A stretch of DNA of 64,000 nt from assembly GCF_048264025.1 (NCBI RefSeq), contig NZ_JBLXDN010000006.1, positions 113,913 to 177,912 on the forward strand, read 5' to 3'. Below, piece after piece: positions 43,800 through 51,652 of this stretch; the stretch's first letter is position 1, and the number at the start of each line of letters is the position of its first letter. Below the pieces are notes generated by a model, which worked only from the letters and a program-made list of their open reading frames with translations, was not told where the DNA came from and ran no database searches. This DNA is from Nitrincola sp048264025 (lineage in GTDB: Bacteria > Pseudomonadota > Gammaproteobacteria > Pseudomonadales > Balneatricaceae). The position numbers were made by a program, and so were the translations under genes.

Positions 43800-44946
43800 G
43801 TTGATTCTCCTGTTCGGCAGCAATTCGGTTCATATAAGCACCGAATACCTCCATGTAGCGAGGAATAGGGATCAGGAAGGCATCATGACCATGAGCGGCC
43901 TGGATTTCTGTATAAGTCACCTGCTTTTCGGCTTCGATCAAGGCGTCGACAATTTCACGCGAACGTTCAGGTGAGAAACGCCAGTCAGTGGTGAAGGAGG
44001 CAATGAAAAACTCACAGCGCACATTGCTCAACGCCGCCGCCAGATCATTGTCAAACTCGGCCGCCGGATCAAAATAATCCAGTGCCTTGGTCATTAGCAG
44101 ATAGGTGTTGGCATCAAACGTAGAGGAGAACCGCTCACCCTGATACTGCAGGTAGGTTTCGATTTCAAACTGCGGATTAAAATCAAAGTTGAGCTTGCCG
44201 GAGCGAAGCTCACGACCGAATTTCTCACGCATCCCATCTTCTGAAAGATAGGTGATATGTCCCACCATGCGAGCCAGCATCAGGCCGGTTTTGGGTACAA
44301 CGCCCTGCTCATAATAGTGTCCATTATAAAACTGCGGGTCCTTACTGATCGCCTGACGAGCAACTTCATTAAAGGCGATGTTCTGAGTGCTGAGCTTGGG
44401 TGCAGCCGCAATAACTACACAATGACGTAATCGCTCAGGATAGCTGATTGCCCATTGCATCGCTTGCATACCACCCAGGCTGCCACCGACAACCGCCGCC
44501 CATTGACTGATGCCGAGTCGGTCGGCTAAACGTGCCTGGCTATGTACCCAGTCAAGCACGGTGACAATGGGAAAATCCGGCCCGTAGGGCTTGCCAGTTT
44601 CTGGATTCGGTGTGTTTGGCCCAGTACTACCATGGCAGCCACCGAGGTTATTCAGCGCCACCACAAAGAAGCGCTCAGTGTCGATGGCTTTACCTGGGCC
44701 TATGGCCGAATCCCACCAGCCGGGTTTTTGCTCATCAGCTGAATGAAAGCCTGCGGCATGGTGATGGCCAGACAAAGCATGGCAAATCAGCACCGCATTG
44801 CTGGCATCAGCATTCAGCTGACCATAGGTTTCGATCACCAAGTCATAGTGTGGCAGTACACGACCACTGGCTAATGTCAGCGGGGCATCAAAATGGAGTG
44901 TCTGTGGCGTGACCAGACCTATGGAATCTTCCGGGAACTCGCTCAC
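43789..44946 (-). CDS. metX: Homoserine O-acyltransferase MetX
   Basis: 385 residues, alpha/beta-hydrolase. Catalytic Ser156 in VVGGSLGGMQ, Asp in TDWRFSPE, His in HGHDAFLI. Activates homoserine for methionine synthesis. Annotated family name is acetyltransferase, but many gammaproteobacterial MetX enzymes linked with MetW are known to use succinyl-CoA; donor not decided here. Confidence 0.94.
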   Translation of the reverse strand: MSEFPEDSIGLVTPQTLHFDAPLTLASGRVLPHYDLVIETYGQLNADASNAVLICHALSGHHHAAGFHSADEQKPGWWDSAIGPGKAIDTERFFVVALNNLGGCHGSTGPNTPNPETGKPYGPDFPIVTVLDWVHSQARLADRLGISQWAAVVGGSLGGMQAMQWAISYPERLRHCVVIAAAPKLSTQNIAFNEVARQAISKDPQFYNGHYYEQGVVPKTGLMLARMVGHITYLSEDGMREKFGRELRSGKLNFDFNPQFEIETYLQYQGERFSSTFDANTYLLMTKALDYFDPAAEFDNDLAAALSNVRCEFFIASFTTDWRFSPERSREIVDALIEAEKQVTYTEIQAAHGHDAFLIPIPRYMEVFGAYMNRIAAEQENQHAC

Positions 44947-45004
44947 CTTGTAACCTCTTCGTTGATGTATGAAATCTAAGCGTTCGTTAGCTGAGAGTTT
45001 CAGG

Positions 45005-45538
45005 TCACATCAAGCGTGGTAATTGCGACTGTACGATCTGTATTACCAGAAAAATGGCAATTGGAGACAGATCAAGTCCACCAATAGGAGGAATCACTCG
45101 CCTAACCAGGGCAAACAAAGGCTCAACAAGTTGCTGCAGCAGTTGCGGCGCTGGGTGAGGTGAGTCGGGAGCAACCCAACTGATAATCACCGAACCTATA
45201 GTCGCCCAGAACAGAATGGTCAGCAGGGTATCCAGTACGCCGATAAACGACAGCATGACAATCGATGCTATGCCCAGAGAACTGCCGGTAATCGATACCA
45301 AAATAAACAACGTGGCCAGCTTGATAAGAAACGCCAGTACCAGCGGTGATATATCAATCCGGCCTAGCTTGGGAATGATGCGCTGCAAAGGCATCAAGGG
45401 GGGTTGCGTAAATTTCACCACAGCCTGAGAGATGGGGTTGTAATAGTCCACCTTCATTGTCTGCAGCAGAAAGCGCAGGATGGCAATAAAGGCAAAAATT
45501 TCGCCAATCGTTCGGATAATTAATAATAGCGGATCCAT
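45005..45538 (-). CDS. yggT: YggT family membrane protein
   Basis: 177 residues holding two YggT repeats, each a pair of membrane helices around a PxxPLxxxIP loop (PPLMPLQRIIPKLGRIDISP and LVEPLFALVRRVIPPIGGLDLSP). Implicated in cofactor or osmotic homeostasis, role uncertain. Normally follows yggS and proC; here an islet of unrelated genes stands between it and yggS. Confidence 0.92.
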   Translation of the reverse strand: MDPLLLIIRTIGEIFAFIAILRFLLQTMKVDYYNPISQAVVKFTQPPLMPLQRIIPKLGRIDISPLVLAFLIKLATLFILVSITGSSLGIASIVMLSFIGVLDTLLTILFWATIGSVIISWVAPDSPHPAPQLLQQLVEPLFALVRRVIPPIGGLDLSPIAIFLVIQIVQSQLPRLM

Positions 45539-45654
45539 GATCTACCCTTAAACTTGATGCAGCTGTTGCCCGGATAAAGCCGGTGCTGAAAACGAAAATT
45601 AGAGTATAGAGATTTTCACTCGGCGAATGAACCTTTTAACGGTGATATTCAGTG

Positions 45655-45864
45655 TTATCGCATGTCTGCGCCAAACTTGCGAGGGATGGGCTTTGATTGA
45701 AGTGCCTTGTTGGGCATCATTTCCTCATCCCGTTGAATGACGAAACGAATTGATCCCTCATCCGATGAGTCTTTCCCTGAAACAAATGGGTCTTCTAAGC
45801 TCTCCCATATTGTCTCTGCGAGCGTTAGGATCCAATTGAAGAGCTTCGAAAGCCAGTTCAGCAA
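45655..45864 (-). CDS. Small hypothetical protein, start and frame uncertain
   Basis: A 69-codon open frame from TTG 45864 with an amphipathic start (LNWLSKLFNWILTLAETIW) and a basic end. The strong GAGGAGG ribosome site at 45878-45889 is best placed for an ATG at 45871, which reads a different frame and stops after 37 codons (MKVAELAFEALQLDPNARRD). So either the 37-residue peptide is made, or a frameshift split one gene, or the TTG is used at poor spacing. Family not recognised. Confidence 0.3.
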   Translation of the reverse strand: MLNWLSKLFNWILTLAETIWESLEDPFVSGKDSSDEGSIRFVIQRDEEMMPNKALQSKPIPRKFGADMR

Positions 45865-45955
45865 CCTTCATGGTGGCACTCCTCCTCAGTTTAATTTTTA
45901 ACAATAGCACTCACCTTCATTATTGCGGAATTTATTTGCCTAATTGAATCTGAAG

Positions 45956-46057
45956 TCAAAGGCAGGTCGTTCTTGGCACACGCAAATGAAGATGAAGTAA
46001 CGCCGCTATTTTACGTGCCAGATCCAACGCCTCAACAGGCGTACAGCTCGACTTCAT
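45956..46057 (-). CDS. 33-codon ORF coupled by ATGA to the putative immunity gene
   Basis: Starts at ATG 46057 overlapping the stop of the 46054-46503 gene and reads MKSSCTPVEALDLARKIAAL and onward to a TGA at 45956. The overlap allows coupled translation, but length and lack of relatives I can name make it equally likely a chance ORF or gene remnant. Confidence 0.2.
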   Translation of the reverse strand: MKSSCTPVEALDLARKIAALLHLHLRVPRTTCL

Positions 46058-46503
46058 AAACATCTGAGCGAGCCTGGCACCATTATTTTTTGAGGGCGGC
46101 TAATCGCTACGGCAAGTATTGAACTAGAGACAAACTCACTCTCAGTATTTGTTTCGACCACTGTGATCTGACAGTCCCATACATCAACGGTTTCGCCTGA
46201 TGGTGTCTCGAATATGTCAATAGAGCAAGTAGAGTCCAGTTTTGCACTAGTCTCATCGTAATGTCCCATCGCTAGCAATAATGACAGTTGGTCACCGAGA
46301 GTGTAGCTTTTTGGATCTTCAGCAGTTATGGGAGGCTGGCACAGTAATTCGTCTTGCAGGGAGTGGTTTGAATTTTTTAACAGCGTCCTAAAAAGCGCTT
46401 TTCCTGACAAGGTGCTAGCATTGCTTTCCGAATCGATACTTCGATCTGCTGCAGAAATCGTACAAGAAGCAACTATGAAAATCAGATAAACGAAGCGTTT
46501 CAT
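46054..46503 (-). CDS. Exported cysteine-rich protein, putative immunity partner of upstream hydrolase
   Basis: 149 residues. The N-terminus MKRFVYLIFIVASC is a signal sequence; C14 sits in a possible lipobox (V-A-S-C), and a type I cleavage after SAA (residues 17-19) is the alternative. The mature part has cysteines 55, 93, 111 and 148, suggesting two disulfides in the periplasm. No family recognised. Its ATG overlaps the stop of the upstream hydrolase gene (ATGA). A cytosolic-looking cell-wall hydrolase followed directly by a small periplasmic protein is the arrangement of type VI secretion amidase effectors with their immunity proteins; that role is inferred. Confidence 0.6.
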   Translation of the reverse strand: MKRFVYLIFIVASCTISAADRSIDSESNASTLSGKALFRTLLKNSNHSLQDELLCQPPITAEDPKSYTLGDQLSLLLAMGHYDETSAKLDSTCSIDIFETPSGETVDVWDCQITVVETNTESEFVSSSILAVAISRPQKIMVPGSLRCL

Positions 46504-47006
46504 ATAAATTTTCCATAGTAAAATTCAACGGTGGTATCAGCAGTAGTATAGATAGATGAAAAGGTGTTTTTAAAGTGCACTAATGGATGAGATACCACTC
46601 GATTAGTGGTGTTGCTATAGTGCCATACTCTTCCGCTAGTTAGGATTCCAATATGTTTCCGTGGGTGGTTGCCCATTTGCAATCTACCGCCTACTTCACG
46701 GATATTCGATGCTAGGGTCACGAAAATTAGACACTTCGTCAACGTTGCTGATTTATCAGCCCATCTACCTGTTTTTGGTGAGTTTTTAAATACATCATCA
46801 ACTCTCAGCGAAGCACCTTTTTCGTCCCTTTGCTTGTCACTCCATGTGAAGTTTTTACAAGTCGCGCCTTGAAGTTCATAGTTCATAATATGAGAGACAA
46901 AATGCGCGCAATGGTTTTGGTTACTGTCTTCGGCAATACTGAAAGGGCATAGTTCGGAAATGGTTTTGCCTTGAGAATCAATGAGTCTTGCAGATATTTC
47001 TGTCAT
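46500..47006 (-). CDS. Putative papain-fold (NlpC/P60 or CHAP-like) amidase, possible secreted effector
   Basis: 168 residues without signal peptide or membrane helix. A candidate nucleophile C33 lies in SNQNHCAHFVSHIM, and a candidate base H118 in HPRKHIGILTSGRVWHYSN, with H129/N131 as possible third polar residues; CAHFVSH plus KHIGI..G..WHYSN is the order and spacing of NlpC/P60-CHAP cysteine amidases. Made from its own ATG with AAGGA upstream. AT-rich compared with flanks. Directly coupled to an exported partner protein. Could be a type VI amidase effector, a toxin of another kind, or an intracellular cysteine hydrolase; no secretion genes are in this window. Confidence 0.55.
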   Translation of the reverse strand: MTEISARLIDSQGKTISELCPFSIAEDSNQNHCAHFVSHIMNYELQGATCKNFTWSDKQRDEKGASLRVDDVFKNSPKTGRWADKSATLTKCLIFVTLASNIREVGGRLQMGNHPRKHIGILTSGRVWHYSNTTNRVVSHPLVHFKNTFSSIYTTADTTVEFYYGKFI

Positions 47007-47219
47007 AACTAAATCCTTTTATTTTTTGGCTCGTCCGTCATTCCATGTACAGCTGTTTCGGCATGCGATGAGAGTCACATGTTGCGTTAGTAATTTTTAC
47101 GCTAATTATTTTTTAGTTTTTTGTCAAGCTTGGAGGGTATTCTACGAAAAACAACCGTGTAGACTCGTCGCTGGCACAGGGCTTTGGGCGGGGTGGTGGT
47201 ATCGCTTTGAGGTGACCGT

Positions 47220-47240
47220 CTGCCGCCTGGATGGCGGCAG
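47220..47240. repeat. GC-rich 8-bp inverted repeat at islet edge
   Basis: CTGCCGCC (47220-47227) and GGCGGCAG (47233-47240) around TGGAT. It lies in the 271-bp gap between the AT-rich islet gene and yggS, in a patch far more GC-rich than the next 150 bp. No T-run on either side. The rest of this gap shows only an AT-rich stretch with a TTGACA upstream of the hydrolase gene. Confidence 0.5.
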
Positions 47241-47277
47241 TCGAGCGTGGCACGAAAGCTTCCGGACCCAAGTGGTA

Positions 47278-47970
47278 CTAGCCCCTAGCTGCGCGAGGAC
47301 CAAACAACGCCGTACCAATTCTAACCAGGGTACTGCCTTCAGCGATGGCAGAAACAAGATCACCTGACATACCCATAGACAGGGTATCTATCGGAATGCC
47401 GCTGGCACGCAGGGTTTCTGCCAACGCCCGAACCTTGGCAAAGGCCAGCCGTTGCACCGTCTCATCATCACTGGGTGCAGGAATTGCCATAAGCCCACGT
47501 AAGCTAATATGTGGCAACGCGGCTATGTCTCGCGCCAGTTCCAGGGTTTCATCTGGCGAGCAGCCGGACTTGCTGCTTTCATCATCAATGTTAACCTGCA
47601 GGCAAATATTCAGATCCGGTAAGCCAGCAGGGCGCTGCTCAGACAGACGACGGGCAATCTTCAGCCGATCGACACTGTGTACCCAGTCAAAAGATTCAGC
47701 AATCTGGCGGGTTTTATTAGACTGCACCGGACCGATGAAATGCCACTCCAGCGGCAAATCAGCCAGTGCCTGGATTTTATCCAGCGCTTCTTGCAGGTAA
47801 TTTTCACCAAAGCGAGTCAGTCCCTGTTGATACGCCGTGCGCACTTCATCAGCCGAACGCGTTTTACTGACAGCGAGCAGGGCAACTTCCATCGGGTCAC
47901 GGCCTGCTGTCAGACATGCTTGATTGATCTCGCTTACTACCTGTGTGGTTTTCTCTGCTATGATAGACAT
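47278..47970 (-). CDS. yggS: YggS-family pyridoxal phosphate homeostasis protein
   Basis: 230 residues from ATG 47970 (MSIIAEKTTQVVSEI). PLP-binding alanine-racemase-like barrel: LLAVSKTRSADEVR with the PLP lysine, GENYLQEALDKI, WHFIGPVQSNKTR, LSMGMSGDLVSAIAEGSTLVRIGTALFG. Ends normally, so the adjoining islet did not truncate it. The longer reading to 48099 overlaps pilT and is not used. Divergent from pilT. Confidence 0.94.
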   Translation of the reverse strand: MSIIAEKTTQVVSEINQACLTAGRDPMEVALLAVSKTRSADEVRTAYQQGLTRFGENYLQEALDKIQALADLPLEWHFIGPVQSNKTRQIAESFDWVHSVDRLKIARRLSEQRPAGLPDLNICLQVNIDDESSKSGCSPDETLELARDIAALPHISLRGLMAIPAPSDDETVQRLAFAKVRALAETLRASGIPIDTLSMGMSGDLVSAIAEGSTLVRIGTALFGPRAARG

Positions 47971-48060
47971 ATGCAATATTCTGGTTGTCGTGCATTTAAG
48001 GATCAGGGTATTCTGCGTTAACAGAACCTCCAATGGGAAGAAGTTGCGAGCATAAATTCT

Positions 48061-49095
48061 ATGGATATTACAGAACTCTTGTCCTTTGCTGTTCAGCAAG
48101 GCGCTTCTGATTTACACCTGACGTCCGGTATGCCACCCATGATCCGTGTGGATGGTGATGTTCGCCGCATCAAACTACCTGCATTGGATCATAAGCAGGT
48201 ACATACGCTGGTGTATGACATTATGAATGACCGTCAGCGTAAAGAATATGAAGAAAACCTCGAGGTCGATTTTTCTTTCGAGGTTCCCAAGCTGTCTCGT
48301 TTCCGTGTCAATGCGTTCAATCAGCATCGTGGTGCGGCGGCTGTGTTCCGTACGGTGCCCAGCAAGGTCTTTACCCTCGATGATCTGGGTATGGGCAAGG
48401 TGTTTCAGGATCTATCTGAAAAGGCGAGGGGGTTGGTGTTGGTTACTGGGCCTACCGGTTCAGGTAAAAGTACCACGCTGGCAGCGATGATCGACTACAT
48501 CAACGACACACGTTCGGAACATATCCTGACCATAGAGGATCCGATCGAGTTTGTGCATGAGAGTAAAAAGTGCCTGGTAAACCAGCGTGAAGTGCATCGT
48601 GATACGCATAGCTTCGCCAATGCGTTGCGCTCAGCGCTACGTGAAGACCCGGATATTATCCTGGTGGGTGAGATGCGTGATCTGGAAACCATTCGCTTGG
48701 CACTCACAGCGGCAGAAACCGGGCATTTGGTGTTTGGCACCTTGCATACCACCTCCGCGGCTAAAACGATTGACCGTATTATTGACGTATTTCCGGCGGC
48801 TGAAAAGGATATGGTGCGTTCCATGCTGTCCGAGTCGCTGCAGGGCGTTATCTCCCAAATGTTGATGAAAAAACTCAAAGGCGGACGTGTAGCGGCCCAT
48901 GAGATTATGATCGGTACACCGGCGATACGTAACCTGATCCGTGAAGACAAGGTCGCACAGATGTATTCTGCAATACAGACAGGTGCATCCTTTGGTATGA
49001 AAACACTGGATCAATCACTGACCGAACTGGTGTCCAAAGGCTTGATCTCCAGAGATGCGGCGCGCGAAAAATCGAAGACACCGTCATCCTTTTGA
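48061..49095 (+). CDS. pilT: Type IV pilus retraction ATPase PilT
   Basis: 344 residues. MDITELLSFAVQQGASDLHL start, Walker A GPTGSGKST (130-138), GEMRDLETI, HTTSAAKTIDRIIDVFP and the retraction signature AIRNLIRE near the C-terminus. Powers pilus retraction and twitching. Followed by pilU 24 bp later. Confidence 0.97.
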   Translation: MDITELLSFAVQQGASDLHLTSGMPPMIRVDGDVRRIKLPALDHKQVHTLVYDIMNDRQRKEYEENLEVDFSFEVPKLSRFRVNAFNQHRGAAAVFRTVPSKVFTLDDLGMGKVFQDLSEKARGLVLVTGPTGSGKSTTLAAMIDYINDTRSEHILTIEDPIEFVHESKKCLVNQREVHRDTHSFANALRSALREDPDIILVGEMRDLETIRLALTAAETGHLVFGTLHTTSAAKTIDRIIDVFPAAEKDMVRSMLSESLQGVISQMLMKKLKGGRVAAHEIMIGTPAIRNLIREDKVAQMYSAIQTGASFGMKTLDQSLTELVSKGLISRDAAREKSKTPSSF

Positions 49096-49119
49096 TGGCT
49101 AACCTATAAGGATTGGGCT

Positions 49120-50298
49120 ATGGATTTTACACAACTGCTTAAGGTGATGTCGGATCGCGGTGCTTCTGACTTATTTGTCACCGCTGGGGCCGCACCCGCA
49201 ATCAAGGTAGATGGCACCATCAAGCCATTAACCAAAGAGGTGCTGAAGCCGGAGCAGGCCAGAAAACTGGTGTACAGCACCATGAACGATAAACAACTGG
49301 CAGAGTTTGAGGGCACCCATGAGTGTAACTTTGCCATCAGTGCTCAGGGTATTGGCCGTTTTCGTGTCAGTGCTTTCGTACAGCGAAATACGCCCGGCAT
49401 GGTGATGCGGCGGATCAACACCTATATTCCCAGCCTGGAAGAGCTGCATTTGCCCGCTGTGCTAAAAGATTTATCGATGACGAAGCGGGGTCTCATTTTG
49501 TTCGTGGGGGGTACCTCAACCGGTAAGTCCACTTCACTCGCGTCGATGATTGATTACCGTAATGAGCATCACGCCGGTCACATCATTACCATTGAAGATC
49601 CGATAGAGTACATCCATAACCATCGTAAGAGCATTGTGACTCAGCGTGAAGTTGGTTTGGATACAGACTCCTACGAAATCGCGCTGAAGAACACTCTGCG
49701 TCAGGCGCCGGATGTGATTTTGATGGGTGAGATACGTGATGCTGAAACCATGAAGTATGGTCTGAGCTTTGCGGAAACCGGACACCTGTGTATGGCAACC
49801 CTGCATGCCAATAATGCCAACCAGGCACTGGATCGTATTATTTCCTTCTTTGGACCAGATCATCATGCGCAGGTGTGGATGGATCTTTCGCTCAACCTTA
49901 AAGCGATAGTGGCGCAGCAACTCCTGCCTACCGTCGACGGTACCGGGCGTCGGGCAGCCATTGAAGTACTGATCAATACCCCGTTAATTCAGGATATGAT
50001 TCGTAAGGGTGCGGTACATGAGATCAAGGATGTTATCAAAAAATCCACTAATCTGGGCATGCAAACCTTCGATCAGGCGCTATTTAATCTTTATAAACAA
50101 GGTGTTATTAGCTACGATGTGGCACTGAGCCATGCTGACTCCACCAACGATCTGCGCCTGATGATCAAGCTCAATGAAGAAACCCATGGTAAGTCAAAAA
50201 CAGCACCGGTCAGAGATGACTCCATGCCATCCTTTACCCTTCAGGAAGAGGATGACAACATGAATTTGGGTGGTGTGGCTGACGTCAAAAATATGTAA
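49120..50298 (+). CDS. pilU: PilT-dependent retraction ATPase PilU
   Basis: 392 residues, PilT paralogue with an extended C-terminus (LRLMIKLNEETHGKSKTAPVR and an acidic tail). Walker A is GGTSTGKST, then EDPIEYIHNHRKSIV and GEIRDAETMKYGLSFAETGH. The downstream AIRNLIRE of PilT is replaced by PLIQDMIRKG, as usual in PilU. Assists PilT in retraction. Confidence 0.95.
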   Translation: MDFTQLLKVMSDRGASDLFVTAGAAPAIKVDGTIKPLTKEVLKPEQARKLVYSTMNDKQLAEFEGTHECNFAISAQGIGRFRVSAFVQRNTPGMVMRRINTYIPSLEELHLPAVLKDLSMTKRGLILFVGGTSTGKSTSLASMIDYRNEHHAGHIITIEDPIEYIHNHRKSIVTQREVGLDTDSYEIALKNTLRQAPDVILMGEIRDAETMKYGLSFAETGHLCMATLHANNANQALDRIISFFGPDHHAQVWMDLSLNLKAIVAQQLLPTVDGTGRRAAIEVLINTPLIQDMIRKGAVHEIKDVIKKSTNLGMQTFDQALFNLYKQGVISYDVALSHADSTNDLRLMIKLNEETHGKSKTAPVRDDSMPSFTLQEEDDNMNLGGVADVKNM

Positions 50299-50312
50299 AA
50301 GCGCGTTTCGTG

Positions 50313-50356
50313 CAGCCTCCTACAGGTGGGTATTTATTCCAGTTGCAGGAGCGCTG
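50313..50356. repeat. Imperfect inverted repeat between pilU and pyrC', REP-like
   Basis: CAGCCTCCTACA (50313-50324) faces TGCAGGAGCGCTG (50344-50356) across about 19 bp. The TGTAGGAG/TGCAGGAG heads are the same as in the REP-like elements at 63812-63930 and have the same arrangement, so this may be a decayed REP pair doubling as a terminator between convergent genes. Confidence 0.35.
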
Positions 50357-50362
50357 CCGTCA

Positions 50363-51640
50363 TTAGTGGCGCCGAAATACCACCTTGCCACCGATCAGCG
50401 TGGTAGTGACGCGGCCAGTGAGTGTCTGTCCGTTAAACGGTGAATTTTTACCGGCTGAGTGCAAATTTTCAGCACTCACAGTCCAGTTTTCCTGCGGATC
50501 GAAAATACAGATATCAGCTTGTTGACCCGGCATCAGACTACCGCTGTCCAATCCCAGAATACGGGCGGGGGCCAGGGTGAGTTTCTCGATCAGTTGCGGC
50601 AGTTCCATCAGTTTGCGCTCCACCAGTGTCAGACATAGTGGCAGTAGTGTTTCCAGTCCACTCAGTCCGGGTGCCGTTTCCGCGAAGGGCGCTTGTTTCG
50701 AAATCAAATCCTGAGGTTGGTGATCAGAGCAGATAGCAGTAATGGTCTGGCTTAGTAAGCCCTGCAACAGTCCGGCTCGATCGAGTGCGCTGCGCAAGGG
50801 GGGTTGCAGATGCAGCGCCGAATTAAATTCGTTGACCTGCTCGTCACTGAGGATCAGGTGGTGCACAGCAACATCTGTTGTGACTTTTAGTCCACGTTGT
50901 TGCGCGGCACTGATCAGCTGAACTGAGCGCTCGCAGGTGATCTGGCCAAAGTGAGCACGTACTCCAGTTTGCTCAACCAAGAGCAGGCAGCGGGCGACTT
51001 CAATGGTTTCTGCCGCTTCCGGAATACCGCTGAGACCCATGCGTGTCGCATTGGCGCCTTCATGCATGCAGCCGCTGGCTGCCAGGCTATGATCCTGGGC
51101 CTGAAAAATAACCAGTAAATCAAAGGTTGCTGCATATTCCAGGCAGCGCAGCAGGCTCAGTGAGCTGGTCACTGGAGAGCGGGCATTGGTAAACGCAACA
51201 CAGCCAGAGCTTGCTAAGGCGTGCAATGGTGCCAGTTGCTCACCCAGCAGGCCTTGAGTCAATGCTCCCATTGGCAGCACACGGGTAAAACCAGCATCCG
51301 CCGCACGATCCTGTATCAGCTCAGCAACGGCTGGTGTGTCGACAACCGGTCGGGTTGTCGGAGGAGTGATCAGGGTAGTGATACCACCCGCGGCCGCTGC
51401 TGCCGTTTCACTGGCAATGGTGCCTTTATGGGTTTCGCCTGGCTCGCGCAAGTGGGCGCAAAGATCAATCAGGCCGGGGCAGACAATTTGGCCATGGGCA
51501 TCAATGCGTTCATCGCTGATGAAACCAGCCGGTGCCTCGCCTAGAGCCAGAATTTCTCCATTAGAGATGTACAGGTCGGTAATCTGGTCCACAGCGCTGG
51601 CTGGATCTATAACGCGGCCGCCTTCAATTATAATGTTCAT
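50363..51640 (-). CDS. pyrC': Dihydroorotase-like PyrC', probably non-catalytic
   Basis: 425 residues of the dihydroorotase/amidohydrolase family. The first metal-binding HXH is changed: GLIDLCAHLREPG has C61 in place of the first His (H63 kept), while the late Asp (CSDHQPQ) remains. In Pseudomonas the inactive PyrC' (about 423 residues) is a structural partner of aspartate carbamoyltransferase. It follows pyrB, so the same pyrBC' pair is inferred; an active dihydroorotase must be elsewhere. Confidence 0.9.
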   Translation of the reverse strand: MNIIIEGGRVIDPASAVDQITDLYISNGEILALGEAPAGFISDERIDAHGQIVCPGLIDLCAHLREPGETHKGTIASETAAAAAGGITTLITPPTTRPVVDTPAVAELIQDRAADAGFTRVLPMGALTQGLLGEQLAPLHALASSGCVAFTNARSPVTSSLSLLRCLEYAATFDLLVIFQAQDHSLAASGCMHEGANATRMGLSGIPEAAETIEVARCLLLVEQTGVRAHFGQITCERSVQLISAAQQRGLKVTTDVAVHHLILSDEQVNEFNSALHLQPPLRSALDRAGLLQGLLSQTITAICSDHQPQDLISKQAPFAETAPGLSGLETLLPLCLTLVERKLMELPQLIEKLTLAPARILGLDSGSLMPGQQADICIFDPQENWTVSAENLHSAGKNSPFNGQTLTGRVTTTLIGGKVVFRRH

Positions 51641-51652
51641 CGTCTGGTATCC

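Noticed and set aside
47007..47277. attC-like (integron cassette) site near the islet.
   Set aside because: No GTTRRRY/RYYYAAC core pair could be found around the inverted repeat.
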